Of a stretch of 64,000 nt of DNA, positions 45,870 through 54,594 are shown one piece after another. Source of the stretch: JACQFK01 sp964619955 (GTDB lineage: Bacteria > Planctomycetota > MHYJ01 > JACPRB01); the NCBI GenBank assembly GCA_964619955.1, contig CAZUJF010000004.1, forward strand, positions 62,001 through 126,000. Reading direction: 5' to 3'. Under the pieces are notes generated by a model. It was not told where the DNA came from and ran no database searches. It saw only the letters and a program-made list of their open reading frames with translations. How positions within the stretch are numbered: the first letter of the stretch is position 1; the number at the start of each line of letters is the position of its first letter. Made by a program: the position numbers and the translations under genes.

Positions 45870-47129
45870 ATGAGCCGGGTCCTCAACGATCTGCCCAGGC
45901 GCTTTCACGAGGCGCTGCACGCCGCCCTGGGGCCCGACCGCTACGCCCTCTGGGTGGAGCAGACGCGGCTCGTCTGCCTCGACGAGGAATGCTTCAGCTT
46001 CCAGGTCGCCAGCAGCGCCGCCCGGGACAAGCTGGAGCGCCTGCTGGCCGGGCCGGTGACGGAGGTCGCCCGGCAGGTCACCAACCGGAACATCCGGCTG
46101 CGGCTGGACGTCGAACCCGCCGCGTTTCCCCCGCCCGCGCCGGGCCCCGCCCTGCGGACGGCGCCGCACGCCTTCTCGAATTTCGTCCCCGGACCCGGCA
46201 ACCGCATGGCGCTGACGGCCGCCCGGACCTTCGCTCTGGGCGGCCCCCCGGCCCCCCGGCTCCTGCTGCTCTGCGCCCGCAGCGGGCTGGGCCGCAGCCA
46301 CCTGCTCGGCGCCATCCACCACGCCCTGGGAGGCCCGAGGAGTCCCGGCGCGCTCCTCTTCAGCGGCGAGCAATTCCGCCGCTACGCGGAGGAGTCCGAG
46401 CGCCGCGGACGCCTGGACGCCTTCCTGCACAAATGCCGCGGCGCCTCGGTCTTCCTGCTCGACGACCTCCATCTGCTCGCCCGGCGCGAGACGGCCGGAC
46501 TCGCGCTCGCCGAGGTGCTGGGCGCGATCCGGGACCGGGGCGCCCGCGCCGCCCTCGGCAGCGACCGGCATCCCCGCGCGATCGAGGGGCTCCCCCGCCT
46601 GCTCCGGGCGCGGCTCCGCGCCGACGTCGAGGCCTCGATCGACCGCCCGGACGCGGCCACGAGCGAAGGCGTGCTCCGCCGGGCGGCCCCGCCGGGAACG
46701 CCCCCCGCCGTGCTCGCCGCGATCGCGCGGGACGTGGGCTCCAGCCACGCCGACCAGCTGGACTGCCTCTCCCGGATCCTCGCCCGGCCCCCGGTGACGG
46801 AGGCCTCCGCGCGGGCGGGGATCGCGGACTTCCTCTCGGAATGGAGTTTCGGCCTCAGCTACGCGGACATCGTCCGCGCCGCCGCCGACCTCTTCGGCGT
46901 GCGCGCGACGGAGATCTACTCCCTGGACCGCTCGCGGGAGGCGGCGGAGGCCCGCCAGGCGTGTTTCTACCTCGCGCGGAAACTGCTGGGCCGGCCCTTC
47001 GCGCAGATCGGCGGGCATTTCGGCGGACGGGACCACTCCACGGTCCACGAGGCCTGCCGGAAGCTGGCCCGGGCCCGGGGGGAGCGCAAGGAGCGCCTGC
47101 GGCAGCTGGAGGCGCGCCTGCGCCCCTGA
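45870..47129 (+). CDS. DnaA-like replication protein with altered Walker A
   Basis: 419 residues. N-terminal DnaA domain I-like segment (1-70), the FSNFVPGPGNR start of domain III, a Walker A written ARSGLGRSHLL where the conserved Lys (GLGKTHLL) is Arg, Walker B VFLLDDLHLLA, Arg-finger-like RLLRARLRADVEA, and a well-kept domain IV ending in HFGGRDHSTVHEACRKL that should bind DnaA boxes. The Lys change predicts weak or no ATP hydrolysis. An extended -10 (TGATATACT, 45812-45820) lies upstream. It may be a paralogue or the only DnaA of this genome. Confidence 0.75.
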   Translation: MSRVLNDLPRRFHEALHAALGPDRYALWVEQTRLVCLDEECFSFQVASSAARDKLERLLAGPVTEVARQVTNRNIRLRLDVEPAAFPPPAPGPALRTAPHAFSNFVPGPGNRMALTAARTFALGGPPAPRLLLLCARSGLGRSHLLGAIHHALGGPRSPGALLFSGEQFRRYAEESERRGRLDAFLHKCRGASVFLLDDLHLLARRETAGLALAEVLGAIRDRGARAALGSDRHPRAIEGLPRLLRARLRADVEASIDRPDAATSEGVLRRAAPPGTPPAVLAAIARDVGSSHADQLDCLSRILARPPVTEASARAGIADFLSEWSFGLSYADIVRAAADLFGVRATEIYSLDRSREAAEARQACFYLARKLLGRPFAQIGGHFGGRDHSTVHEACRKLARARGERKERLRQLEARLRP

Positions 47130-47139
47130 ACCCCCGCGC

Positions 47140-47910
47140 CTATTTCTGGCCCACCCGCCACTTGTTCTCGAAAACCCAGCGGTAGTAGTCGCGCCGCTTG
47201 AGCTTCGACGCCGCCGCCTCGTCCAGGACGACGGTGGCGCGCGGGTGCAGTTGCAGCACGCTCGCGGGGACCTCCGCGGTGACGGGGCCCTCGACCATCT
47301 CCCGGATCACGGACGCCTTGCCCTCCCCCGAGGCGAGCAGGAGCAGGTGCCGGGCCTCCATGATCGTGCCCACGCCGAGCGTGACGGCGAAGCGGGGGAT
47401 CTCCGCGCCGGGAGTGGACATCTTCCGGTACTCCTCGATCGTGTCCGGTTCCAGCGTCTTCGGCCGCGTGCGCGATCCCAGCGAGGAGCCGGGTTCGTTG
47501 AAGCCGACGTGGCCGTTCCTGCCGATGCCGAGGATCTGCAGGTCGATGCCCCCCAGGGAGCGGATCCGCTCCTCCGTCTGCGCCGACAGCGCCTCGACGT
47601 CCGGGGCGTCGCCGCAGAGCAGGTGCACGTTCGCCGGGTCATGCCTCACATGCCGGAGCAGGTGATGGTGCAGGAAGCCGTTGAAGCTGTCCGGATTCGA
47701 CGGCGCCAGACCGATGAACTCGTCGAGATTGAAGAAGCGGACCTTCGCGAACGCCTCGGGGCGGCGCCGCAGGCGCTCGTAGAGCCCCACCGGGGTCTTC
47801 CCGGTCGCGAGCCCCAGGACCAGGGCGGGCTTGCGGTCCAGCTCCCCGGACACGATCAGCGCCGCGCGGTCGGCCAGGGCCGCCGCGTCGCGCTCAATGA
47901 TGATTTCCAT
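47140..47910 (-). CDS. nagB: glucosamine-6-phosphate deaminase
   Basis: 256 residues. Loops GLATGKTPVGLYERL, catalytic-loop FNLDEFIGL and GIGRNGHVGFNEPG are NagB features. Converts glucosamine-6-phosphate to fructose-6-phosphate and ammonia. It starts inside the last 17 bp of nagA. Confidence 0.93.
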   Translation of the reverse strand: MEIIIERDAAALADRAALIVSGELDRKPALVLGLATGKTPVGLYERLRRRPEAFAKVRFFNLDEFIGLAPSNPDSFNGFLHHHLLRHVRHDPANVHLLCGDAPDVEALSAQTEERIRSLGGIDLQILGIGRNGHVGFNEPGSSLGSRTRPKTLEPDTIEEYRKMSTPGAEIPRFAVTLGVGTIMEARHLLLLASGEGKASVIREMVEGPVTAEVPASVLQLHPRATVVLDEAAASKLKRRDYYRWVFENKWRVGQK

Positions 47911-49060
47911 GCAAGAGCTCGCCTCCCACGTACGCCATCTTCACTTCGAGACCCCGGCCGTACAGGACCACGTCGGCCCAGGCCCCCGGCTCCAGGCTCC
48001 CGACCTTCGACTCCATCCCCAGCAGCCGGGCGGGCGCCCGCGTCGCCATCGCCAGCGCGTCCTGCGGCGGCAGGCCCGTGTCCTCGGCGAGCCTCCGCAC
48101 CCCCTCGAGCAGCGGCGTCGCGCTGCCCGCGAGCCGGCCGTTCGACTTCACGGTCACCCGACCGTTCTTGATCACGTAGTCCTCCCCGTCCGTGCGGAGC
48201 TCCCCGTCGGGCATCCCCATCGCGGCGACCGCGTCGCTGACAAGCACGATCTGCCCCGCCGGCTTCACCCGCAGCAGCAGCGCCGCGCAGCCCACGCTGA
48301 CATGGTCCCGGTCGTAGATGAGCCCGCAGGAGAGCCGGTCGATGACCAGCGCGGCGTTGAGGATGCTCTCCTCCCGGTGGTGCAGCGGCGACATCGCGTT
48401 GAAGACGTGCGTGACGTGACGCAGGCCGCCCTCCAGGACGGCGCGGCTGATCTCCGCGGCGCTCGCCTCGGAGTGCCCGGCGCTCATGACGACGCCCCGC
48501 CGCACGCCGGCCTTGATGACGTCCAGGGCCCCGTCCAGTTCGGGCGCGAGCGTCATCTTCCGCAGCAGGCCCTTCGAGGCGCGGTGGTACTCGAGGAACT
48601 CCTTCACGGAGGGGCGGCGCAGATTCTTCAGCTGATGGGCCCCGTTGCGCTTCGGCGAGAGGAAGGGGCCTTCGAGATGGATGCCGAGGATGCGCGCCCC
48701 GCCCTTGAGCTTCGACGCGGCCACGATGCTCGCGATGCCGCGGAGCATGTCCCGCTTCGGCATCGAGAAGATCGTCGGAAGATAGGACGTCACGCCGACG
48801 GACAGCAGCCTGCGGCCGACCTCGAGGACCTGCTCCGGGCTCGTCTCGCTGAAGGAATGTCCGAAGCCGCCGTTGATCTGCGTGTCGATGAGGCCCGGGG
48901 CGGCGAGCAGGCCCCTGCCGGAGACGATCCGCGCGCCGCGTGCGGGGATGCGCGGCGCGACCCGGCGGATCCGCCCCCGCTCTATGAGGATGTCGCCCCG
49001 GTCGAGGACCTTGCCGCCGCTGATGACGGCGCAGCCGCTGATCAGGAGGGGTCCGGGCAT
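47894..49060 (-). CDS. nagA: N-acetylglucosamine-6-phosphate deacetylase
   Basis: 388 residues. Amidohydrolase with IDTQINGGFGHSF, HLEGPFLSPKRNGAH, the metal His in GHSEAS and HVFNAMS, and the catalytic Asp in LVSDAVAAMG. Removes acetyl from GlcNAc-6-phosphate ahead of nagB. Confidence 0.92.
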   Translation of the reverse strand: MPGPLLISGCAVISGGKVLDRGDILIERGRIRRVAPRIPARGARIVSGRGLLAAPGLIDTQINGGFGHSFSETSPEQVLEVGRRLLSVGVTSYLPTIFSMPKRDMLRGIASIVAASKLKGGARILGIHLEGPFLSPKRNGAHQLKNLRRPSVKEFLEYHRASKGLLRKMTLAPELDGALDVIKAGVRRGVVMSAGHSEASAAEISRAVLEGGLRHVTHVFNAMSPLHHREESILNAALVIDRLSCGLIYDRDHVSVGCAALLLRVKPAGQIVLVSDAVAAMGMPDGELRTDGEDYVIKNGRVTVKSNGRLAGSATPLLEGVRRLAEDTGLPPQDALAMATRAPARLLGMESKVGSLEPGAWADVVLYGRGLEVKMAYVGGELLHGNHH

Positions 49061-49108
49061 GGGTCGGAGGGTAACGCCCCTCCCCGGCCGCTGTCAATGG
49101 GCGGAGGG

Positions 49109-49975
49109 TCAAACCGCGAGCCGGGACGTCCCCGCGCGGAAATACCAGGGCAGCAGCCGCTTGAGGTGGGCCTCGGCGCCGAAGATCGCGCGCGCCTCCT
49201 CGCGTGCCTCCCGCCCCATGCGGTCCGCCTCGCCCGCCTCATTCCAGAGATAACGGACGTGGGAGACCAGGCTGGCGACGTCGCCGGGGGCGGACAGGAA
49301 CCCCGAGACGCCCTCCAGGACCAGTTCCTCCGCCAGGCCGATCCAGGGCGTGACCACGGCGCGCCCGGCCGCCGTTCCCTCCGCGATCCCGCGCGGCCAC
49401 AACTCCCCGGCCGAGGAGAGGGACAGCACCAGGCGCGACTCGACCGCCTCCCCCGTCTCCCGCATCGGGATCTCGGGGAGGGCGCGGCGGACCGCATCGA
49501 ACCAGCCCCGGGCCTCGCGATCCCCCTCCGCCACGAACACGCGCACGAAGCCGCCTTCCGAAGGCGCGGGGGTGTCGGCCGGCGCGATCTGCAGCGTGTA
49601 GGGCAGGCAGGCGCAGCGGCCCTCGGTCCGGGGGCCGGCCCCGTGCAGCCGTCCCAGCGCCGCCGGCGTGGGGGCGATGACCCAGTCGCTGCGGGAGCTG
49701 CGGTCCAGCGTCGAGTGGACCACCGGCACGCCCTGCCCGCCGAAGGCCTCGGCGAGCGCGGGGTCCGTTCCGATGACGTGGACGACGTCGGGCTCATGGG
49801 CGGCGAGCACTTTTTGCGCGAGCGCCGCGGCCGCGCCCCGGCGGTACCAGGGCGCGCTCCAGGTGCGCATCGGATGCACCATCACGGAGTATCCGGCCGC
49901 ATGGAACGCGGACGCCAGGGCGCGCGGGCCGCCGGCGGGATGAACGCCCGGGGCGTCGACGATGAGTATCTTCAC
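49109..49975 (-). CDS. glycosyltransferase (GT4-like)
   Basis: 288 residues from GTG 49975, with AAGGAG 12 bases upstream; shorter than most GT4 enzymes. N-lobe GGPRALASAF, middle EPDVVHVIGTD, C-lobe ELWPRGIAEGTAAGRAVVTPWIGLAEELVLEGVSGFL (with the donor-binding Glu region). Probably moves a sugar onto a surface polymer or flagellin. It lies between a winged-helix gene and nagA. Confidence 0.75.
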   Translation of the reverse strand: MKILIVDAPGVHPAGGPRALASAFHAAGYSVMVHPMRTWSAPWYRRGAAAALAQKVLAAHEPDVVHVIGTDPALAEAFGGQGVPVVHSTLDRSSRSDWVIAPTPAALGRLHGAGPRTEGRCACLPYTLQIAPADTPAPSEGGFVRVFVAEGDREARGWFDAVRRALPEIPMRETGEAVESRLVLSLSSAGELWPRGIAEGTAAGRAVVTPWIGLAEELVLEGVSGFLSAPGDVASLVSHVRYLWNEAGEADRMGREAREEARAIFGAEAHLKRLLPWYFRAGTSRLAV

Positions 49976-50003
49976 GATGGATCCCCTCTCCTTGCGCGAT
50001 GAT

Positions 50004-50363
50004 TCAGGCGGACTGGGCCTGGGCGGGCGGGGCGCCCTCCCCGGGGGCGCCGGACAGCTCATGCCGGAGCGCGGACTGGATCTCGAAAAGCTCCCGGCGG
50101 AGTTTCTGCACGAGATCCACCTCGCGGGCGCGGCCCGCGTCCGTGAGGAAGTAGCGGTAGCTGCGGTTGGTGTCGCCGCTGACGTCCAGCAGTCCGCGGC
50201 CGACGAGGTCGTCGACGTAGGCGTTGATCATCGTCGCGCTGACGCCCGCCGCGCGGGCGAGCCCGCGCTGGCTGACGACGGACGAGCGGTTGATCTCGCG
50301 GAGCACGGCGAGTTCGCGATAGTCCTTGCCGGGACGGAACATCTCGAAATGGATGCCGATCAT
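50004..50363 (-). CDS. winged-helix (MarR-like) regulator
   Basis: 119 residues. A winged helix with recognition helix QRGLARAAGVSATMINAYVDDLVGRGLL and wing SYRYFLTDAG, followed by a helix and a Pro/Ala tail. Likely controls the glycosyltransferase-nagA-nagB genes that follow it. Confidence 0.7.
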   Translation of the reverse strand: MIGIHFEMFRPGKDYRELAVLREINRSSVVSQRGLARAAGVSATMINAYVDDLVGRGLLDVSGDTNRSYRYFLTDAGRAREVDLVQKLRRELFEIQSALRHELSGAPGEGAPPAQAQSA

Positions 50364-50410
50364 CTTTCTTCCCCCCCTGAGTCGCCCGACGGCCCCGGCC
50401 GTCCATTAGG

Positions 50411-50938
50411 TTATCGAACGCGCGGAGGGGCGGTCTTTAGGGAAATGCGGCGGGCGGCGAGAATTAGATCACAAACTTCACGAACGGCCGCGTGGCCGCC
50501 GGGCCGGCGCGTGACCCAGTCGACGGCCCGCCGCACCTCGGGGACGGCGTCCGCGGGGGCGAAGGAGAGCCCCGCGGCGCCGAGCGGGCCCAGATCGTTG
50601 AGATCGTCCCCCATGTACGCGCCGTCGCCGGCGTCGAGCTTGTGGCGCGCGAGCAGATCCCGGAACACGGCGGTCTTGTCCTCCACCCCGAGGTGGACCT
50701 CGCCGATTCGGAGCTTCTCCGCGCGGCGGATGACGATCTTCGAGTTCTCGCCGCTGATGAGGGCGAGCAGGAGCCCGGCCTCGCGGAGGCGGCGGAGTCC
50801 GAGCCCGTCCTTCACGTCGAAGCGCTTGAGGCCCTCCCCTTCCAAGCCGTAGTACATCCCGCCGTCGGTGAGCACGCCGTCGACGTCGAGCACGAGGGCG
50901 CGGAGGGCGCGGAGCCGGCGGGCGGAGGGCGCGCTCAT
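50411..50938 (-). CDS. KdsC-like HAD phosphatase
   Basis: 175 residues from ATG 50938, overlapping the gene before it (ATGA). Motif I LVLDVDGVLTDGG, motif II LISGENS, and motif IV MGDDLNDLGPLG are those of KdsC (3-deoxy-manno-octulosonate 8-phosphate phosphatase) and the related sialic/pseudaminic-type sugar phosphatases. With the MAF gene nearby, a nonulosonic acid role is plausible. Confidence 0.8.
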   Translation of the reverse strand: MSAPSARRLRALRALVLDVDGVLTDGGMYYGLEGEGLKRFDVKDGLGLRRLREAGLLLALISGENSKIVIRRAEKLRIGEVHLGVEDKTAVFRDLLARHKLDAGDGAYMGDDLNDLGPLGAAGLSFAPADAVPEVRRAVDWVTRRPGGHAAVREVCDLILAARRISLKTAPPRVR

Positions 50939-51567
50939 GACGCGGCGCCGGACATCAGCGCGATGTGCCGGCCGAGCGCGTCGAGGACGGCGCGCCACTG
51001 GGGCAGCTTGGGCTTGAGCTCCTCGTCGACGATCTCCGTGACGCGCGCCACGTCCTTGTACTCCAGGGCGGCGGAGAAGCGGAGGAGGACGTCCTGGAGT
51101 TCCCGGATGCGCATGTCGATGGTGGCGCCGCCGGCGTCGAGATTGCGGTAATCGGCGGACACCAGGCCCCCGACGTCCCGGACGGCGCGCAGCAGGATGT
51201 CCCAGGCGAAGAAGAGGGCCTCCGATTTGTCGAGGGAGCGGCCGTACTCCCCGCCGGTGACGGCCGCGATCACGTCGGCGTGGCCGCGATCCATGTTCTT
51301 GAGGTGCCCGACCAGCCCGGCCAGGGTGCCGCTGGACATCTCGTAGGGATCGGCGGTGCGGACTTCGAGGAGGCTGAATTTCCCGGGGGCCTCGTCGGCA
51401 TAGAGCCCCTGCCGTTCGGCGTTGAGGGCCTGGCCGTCGAGGGTGAATCCGATGATGACGCGGCGCCGGGAGGCGACGGTGCGCCTGAGCGACTCGAGGA
51501 CGGCGCGCAGGCTGGTGCCCTCGTCGGGCACGCCCAGTCCCGTCTTGCCGTCGATGACGACTTCCAT
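50935..51567 (-). CDS. flagellar-locus protein of unknown function, paralogue A
   Basis: 210 residues from ATG 51567. Begins with a beta-rich segment (EVVIDGKTG, RRVIIGFTLDGQALN) and continues as long helices, ending EELKPKLPQWRAVLDALGR. It is similar to the gene at 53467-54078 in layout, spacing and end motif, and the two flank the MAF gene. No known domain recognised. Confidence 0.6.
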   Translation of the reverse strand: MEVVIDGKTGLGVPDEGTSLRAVLESLRRTVASRRRVIIGFTLDGQALNAERQGLYADEAPGKFSLLEVRTADPYEMSSGTLAGLVGHLKNMDRGHADVIAAVTGGEYGRSLDKSEALFFAWDILLRAVRDVGGLVSADYRNLDAGGATIDMRIRELQDVLLRFSAALEYKDVARVTEIVDEELKPKLPQWRAVLDALGRHIALMSGAAS

Positions 51568-51592
51568 CTCGACCTCGACTATAGGGGCGCGC

Positions 51593-53470
51593 TCAGCGGG
51601 CGTCAACGTCCGATGCGGGATACTTCCCGAGCACCCGTTCGCGCAAGGGGACGAATTCCGAAAGGAAGAATTCGATGGCCGGCTTGAAGCCCCCGAACAG
51701 GGTCTCGTACTGCTGGATGGTCTTGCGGATACGGTCCGGATCAGCCTGTTTCAGGTCGTCGATCTCGCGGTCCAGGGTCCGTATGTCGAGGATCATGGCC
51801 GAGACCTGCCGCTCGAGGATTTTCATGATTTCAGGGTCCCCGATGACCTTCTCCTGAAGCGACCTGAGCTTTCGGAAGTGCGACGGCATCTGTTCCCGGT
51901 CCAGCCGGTTGGAAGGATCCCGGCGGGCGACCTGTGCCGTCGTGCGGATGCCCTCCTCCGTCGCCTCCAGCATGTTCCTCAGGGCGGCAAGCAGGGCGGC
52001 CGTCCTACGGGCGAACGCCGGAAGGTCGACCTGCGGAGGGAGATCCGTCTGCGCGCGGATCAGATCGTCGAGCGGGAGTACCTTCGGGGCATACCGATCG
52101 AGCGCCAGCGGAAGCGGCAGGTTTTCCGCCCCGCGGATCAACGCGCCGATCTCGCTCGTCTGGACGACCTTCGAAGGCGTCTTCGCGATCGCCGCCTCGA
52201 AGTGGACGATATAAGACGAGAAATTGGTGACCGTCCGGACGGGCTTCCCTTGCACGCCCGGCACCATCAACCATTTCTGAGTTTCCTGCCGGAGTTCCTT
52301 CCGGACGGAGTCCTGTACTCCTTCGGCGTGGGTGTGTTCCGACGGATAGCAGAGATCCACCCCGGTGAGGAGAATCGGGCCGGCTCCCGTCAGGCGGCTG
52401 AAGAAGAACGCGCTGTGGGCGACGCTGGTGCCTTTGTCCATGAACCCGAAATCACCCAGGAAGCTCCGGGACCACTCCTGAAGACCATGGGCCGTTTCGA
52501 ACGTCGTCCGGCGCCCCTGAAAGGCGGACACGGTGCCGTGGTAGGCGTCCGGATCGTACAGCAGCACCGTGCGCTGCGGGATCAGGAAGCCCTGGAAGAA
52601 CGTGGACGTGGCCTCCTTCATGTCCAGCGTGGCCACAAAGTGAGGATGAATGCCTTCCCGGACCAGAAGTCTCAGCGCCACGTCGGAGGCCACCAGGATT
52701 GCCCTATCCTGAGCGGCACGGAGATGCGGGATCGCCGCCGTCAGGGACGGTCCCGCACCGATCACGATGGCGGGGATCCCCTTGAACCGATCCCGGAAGC
52801 GGGAGGCAGGGCAGGAGACGGTCATGGCCTCGATGTTCCGGATGGCGTTCCGGTCCATGTCCTCGCTCTTCAGCAGGATCGTGGCCAGTTCCACTTTCTG
52901 CCTCCGGACCGCGACGTCGACCTCGCCGGAAATCGCCTGGTAGAACTCCGGGAAGAACCTCAGGCAGGGGGGGTAGGACAGCAGATTGATCCGCAAGGCG
53001 CCCGAGCGCAGCAGGAATGACCGCAAAAAGGCCTGCGCGGCGACGGCTTCGCGACCCACCAGGAAAGCGATGTTGGCCCGAGCGAAGAGGGGCCCCAGAT
53101 CCACGGATTCCAGGGCCGCGCGAAACAACCCTTCGTGGGCCTCGACGCACGCGATCCATCGCCGGGGCTCGGCTCGCCGGACCAGTTCGAGAGCGAGGTA
53201 GCCCAGCCCGATGCCGTTGAGCAGGTACGTGTCGTAGCCGGCGAGCGTGCGAGCGTCGAGAAACTGCGCGGCCTCCTGGATCGGATCGTATTCGGAATGA
53301 AGCCGGATCTCCTCGCCGTCATGGGCCAGCGCCTTCAGGGTGGGCGGACCCGAACGCGAGGCGGAGATCCGCAGGGAGGGGTCGGGCCATCGGACGGCCC
53401 GCATTCGTTCGGCGAGGGGGGCATCCACCCGGGCCAGGCCTTCGAGGTTCCGATCGAAAAGCGTGCTCAT
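51593..53470 (-). CDS. MAF-type flagellin glycosyltransferase (DUF115)
   Basis: 625 residues from ATG 53470, overlapping the gene before it (ATGA). The DUF115 core is present: AIVIGAGPSLTAAIPHL, RAILVASDVALRLLVREGIHPHFV, and ILLTGVDLCYP. MAF proteins attach pseudaminic/legionaminic-like sugars to flagellin. Lies in the flagellar filament cluster. Confidence 0.85.
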   Translation of the reverse strand: MSTLFDRNLEGLARVDAPLAERMRAVRWPDPSLRISASRSGPPTLKALAHDGEEIRLHSEYDPIQEAAQFLDARTLAGYDTYLLNGIGLGYLALELVRRAEPRRWIACVEAHEGLFRAALESVDLGPLFARANIAFLVGREAVAAQAFLRSFLLRSGALRINLLSYPPCLRFFPEFYQAISGEVDVAVRRQKVELATILLKSEDMDRNAIRNIEAMTVSCPASRFRDRFKGIPAIVIGAGPSLTAAIPHLRAAQDRAILVASDVALRLLVREGIHPHFVATLDMKEATSTFFQGFLIPQRTVLLYDPDAYHGTVSAFQGRRTTFETAHGLQEWSRSFLGDFGFMDKGTSVAHSAFFFSRLTGAGPILLTGVDLCYPSEHTHAEGVQDSVRKELRQETQKWLMVPGVQGKPVRTVTNFSSYIVHFEAAIAKTPSKVVQTSEIGALIRGAENLPLPLALDRYAPKVLPLDDLIRAQTDLPPQVDLPAFARRTAALLAALRNMLEATEEGIRTTAQVARRDPSNRLDREQMPSHFRKLRSLQEKVIGDPEIMKILERQVSAMILDIRTLDREIDDLKQADPDRIRKTIQQYETLFGGFKPAIEFFLSEFVPLRERVLGKYPASDVDAR

Positions 53471-54078
53471 GCCCGGGTTTCGCCGAGGCGTCCGAGAGCC
53501 GCCAGAATCTGGCCCCACTCCGCAAGCTGCGGCTTCAATTCGTATTGCGCGAGGTCGCCCAGCTGAACGACATCGTTCTTCCGGAAAGCGTCCCGGAACC
53601 GCGTCAAGGACTCGACCACCTTGAGGATGAGCTCTTCCGCGGTACCGGCCGCACACGGAAGGGTCTTGAAATCCACCTGGAGGAGGCGACCGAGTTCCTG
53701 CATCGCCCCGGTCAGGAGCGCCCAGCCCCTGAAGCAGGCGTCGAAAGCCTTCAGGGCTCCGTCGTATTTCCCGGCGACCGTGAGGCTTCCCGCTTCATCA
53801 TGACTTCGGCCGAGGCTCTCCAGATGGCGCTTGAGGTCGGCGATCATGCGGAGCGCGAAGGCTTTCGGCGTCGCGGTCAGGACGGCAAGCGCTCCAGGTG
53901 GAACGGAATCCCCGCCCCGTTCGGGAAGCAGTTCCACGGCCTTCCCTTCGACGCTCACGGAAACCAGCACCCGCTGCCGGGCTCCGCACCAGCCCCGCAG
54001 CTGCGCGAACAGATCCGAAATCGAGGGGTTCGAGGAGAGGCGAACCTCCTCCGGATTCCCGTCGATGGCGATGATCAT
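53467..54078 (-). CDS. flagellar-locus protein of unknown function, paralogue B
   Basis: 203 residues. Same layout as the 50935-51567 protein: beta-rich start (MIIAIDGNPEEV, RVLVSVSVEGKAVEL), helical middle, ending YELKPQLAEWGQILAALGRL. The shared final ELKP-x-L-x2-W motif shows common origin. Function unknown. Confidence 0.6.
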   Translation of the reverse strand: MIIAIDGNPEEVRLSSNPSISDLFAQLRGWCGARQRVLVSVSVEGKAVELLPERGGDSVPPGALAVLTATPKAFALRMIADLKRHLESLGRSHDEAGSLTVAGKYDGALKAFDACFRGWALLTGAMQELGRLLQVDFKTLPCAAGTAEELILKVVESLTRFRDAFRKNDVVQLGDLAQYELKPQLAEWGQILAALGRLGETRA

Positions 54079-54124
54079 GGGCTTCGACTATAGGCCCCTT
54101 CCCGAGGGGCGTCAATCCTCTCCC

Positions 54125-54580
54125 CTACCCCTCCAGGGCAAGGGGGGCCTCCCCGGCGGACACGGTCTGCACGGCCTCCTTGAGGGCGCGGAGCATCGGA
54201 AAGCGCTCCTGCCGGTTCAGATCCATGGCTGCCGACCATGTATCCCGCAGATGAACGAGCACCTTCGACGCCTCTTCGGCAAGCTGCGGCTTGCGGTCGA
54301 GGTTGGCGCGGACCAGCCGGTTGTACACGAAGTCATAGAGGTCGGCGAGGGCCCGGTAGACCTCTCCGGGCATATCCTCCGGCTTGTGATAAGACACCAA
54401 CTCGAGGACGATCTTTTGAGCCCGGATCAGAAGGGCGCTGCAGGGCCCGAAGTCGTCGTCGCCGAATTTCGTCTTCGCCTGCTCGCAAAACCGTATGGCC
54501 CCGTCGAAGAGCATGATGAACAGTTCCTCCGGGGTGGCGGTCCGAACCTTCGACTCCAGGTACTGGCGTGCGGGATTCAT
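54125..54580 (-). CDS. fliS: flagellin export chaperone FliS
   Basis: 151 residues, helical. Starts MNPARQYLESKVRTATPEELFIM with the YLE and LI-x-L/M-x-Y/F-D-GAI motif of FliS. Binds the flagellin C-terminus before export. Directly follows fliD. Confidence 0.9.
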   Translation of the reverse strand: MNPARQYLESKVRTATPEELFIMLFDGAIRFCEQAKTKFGDDDFGPCSALLIRAQKIVLELVSYHKPEDMPGEVYRALADLYDFVYNRLVRANLDRKPQLAEEASKVLVHLRDTWSAAMDLNRQERFPMLRALKEAVQTVSAGEAPLALEG

Positions 54581-54594
54581 GATGTCGTCCTCGA

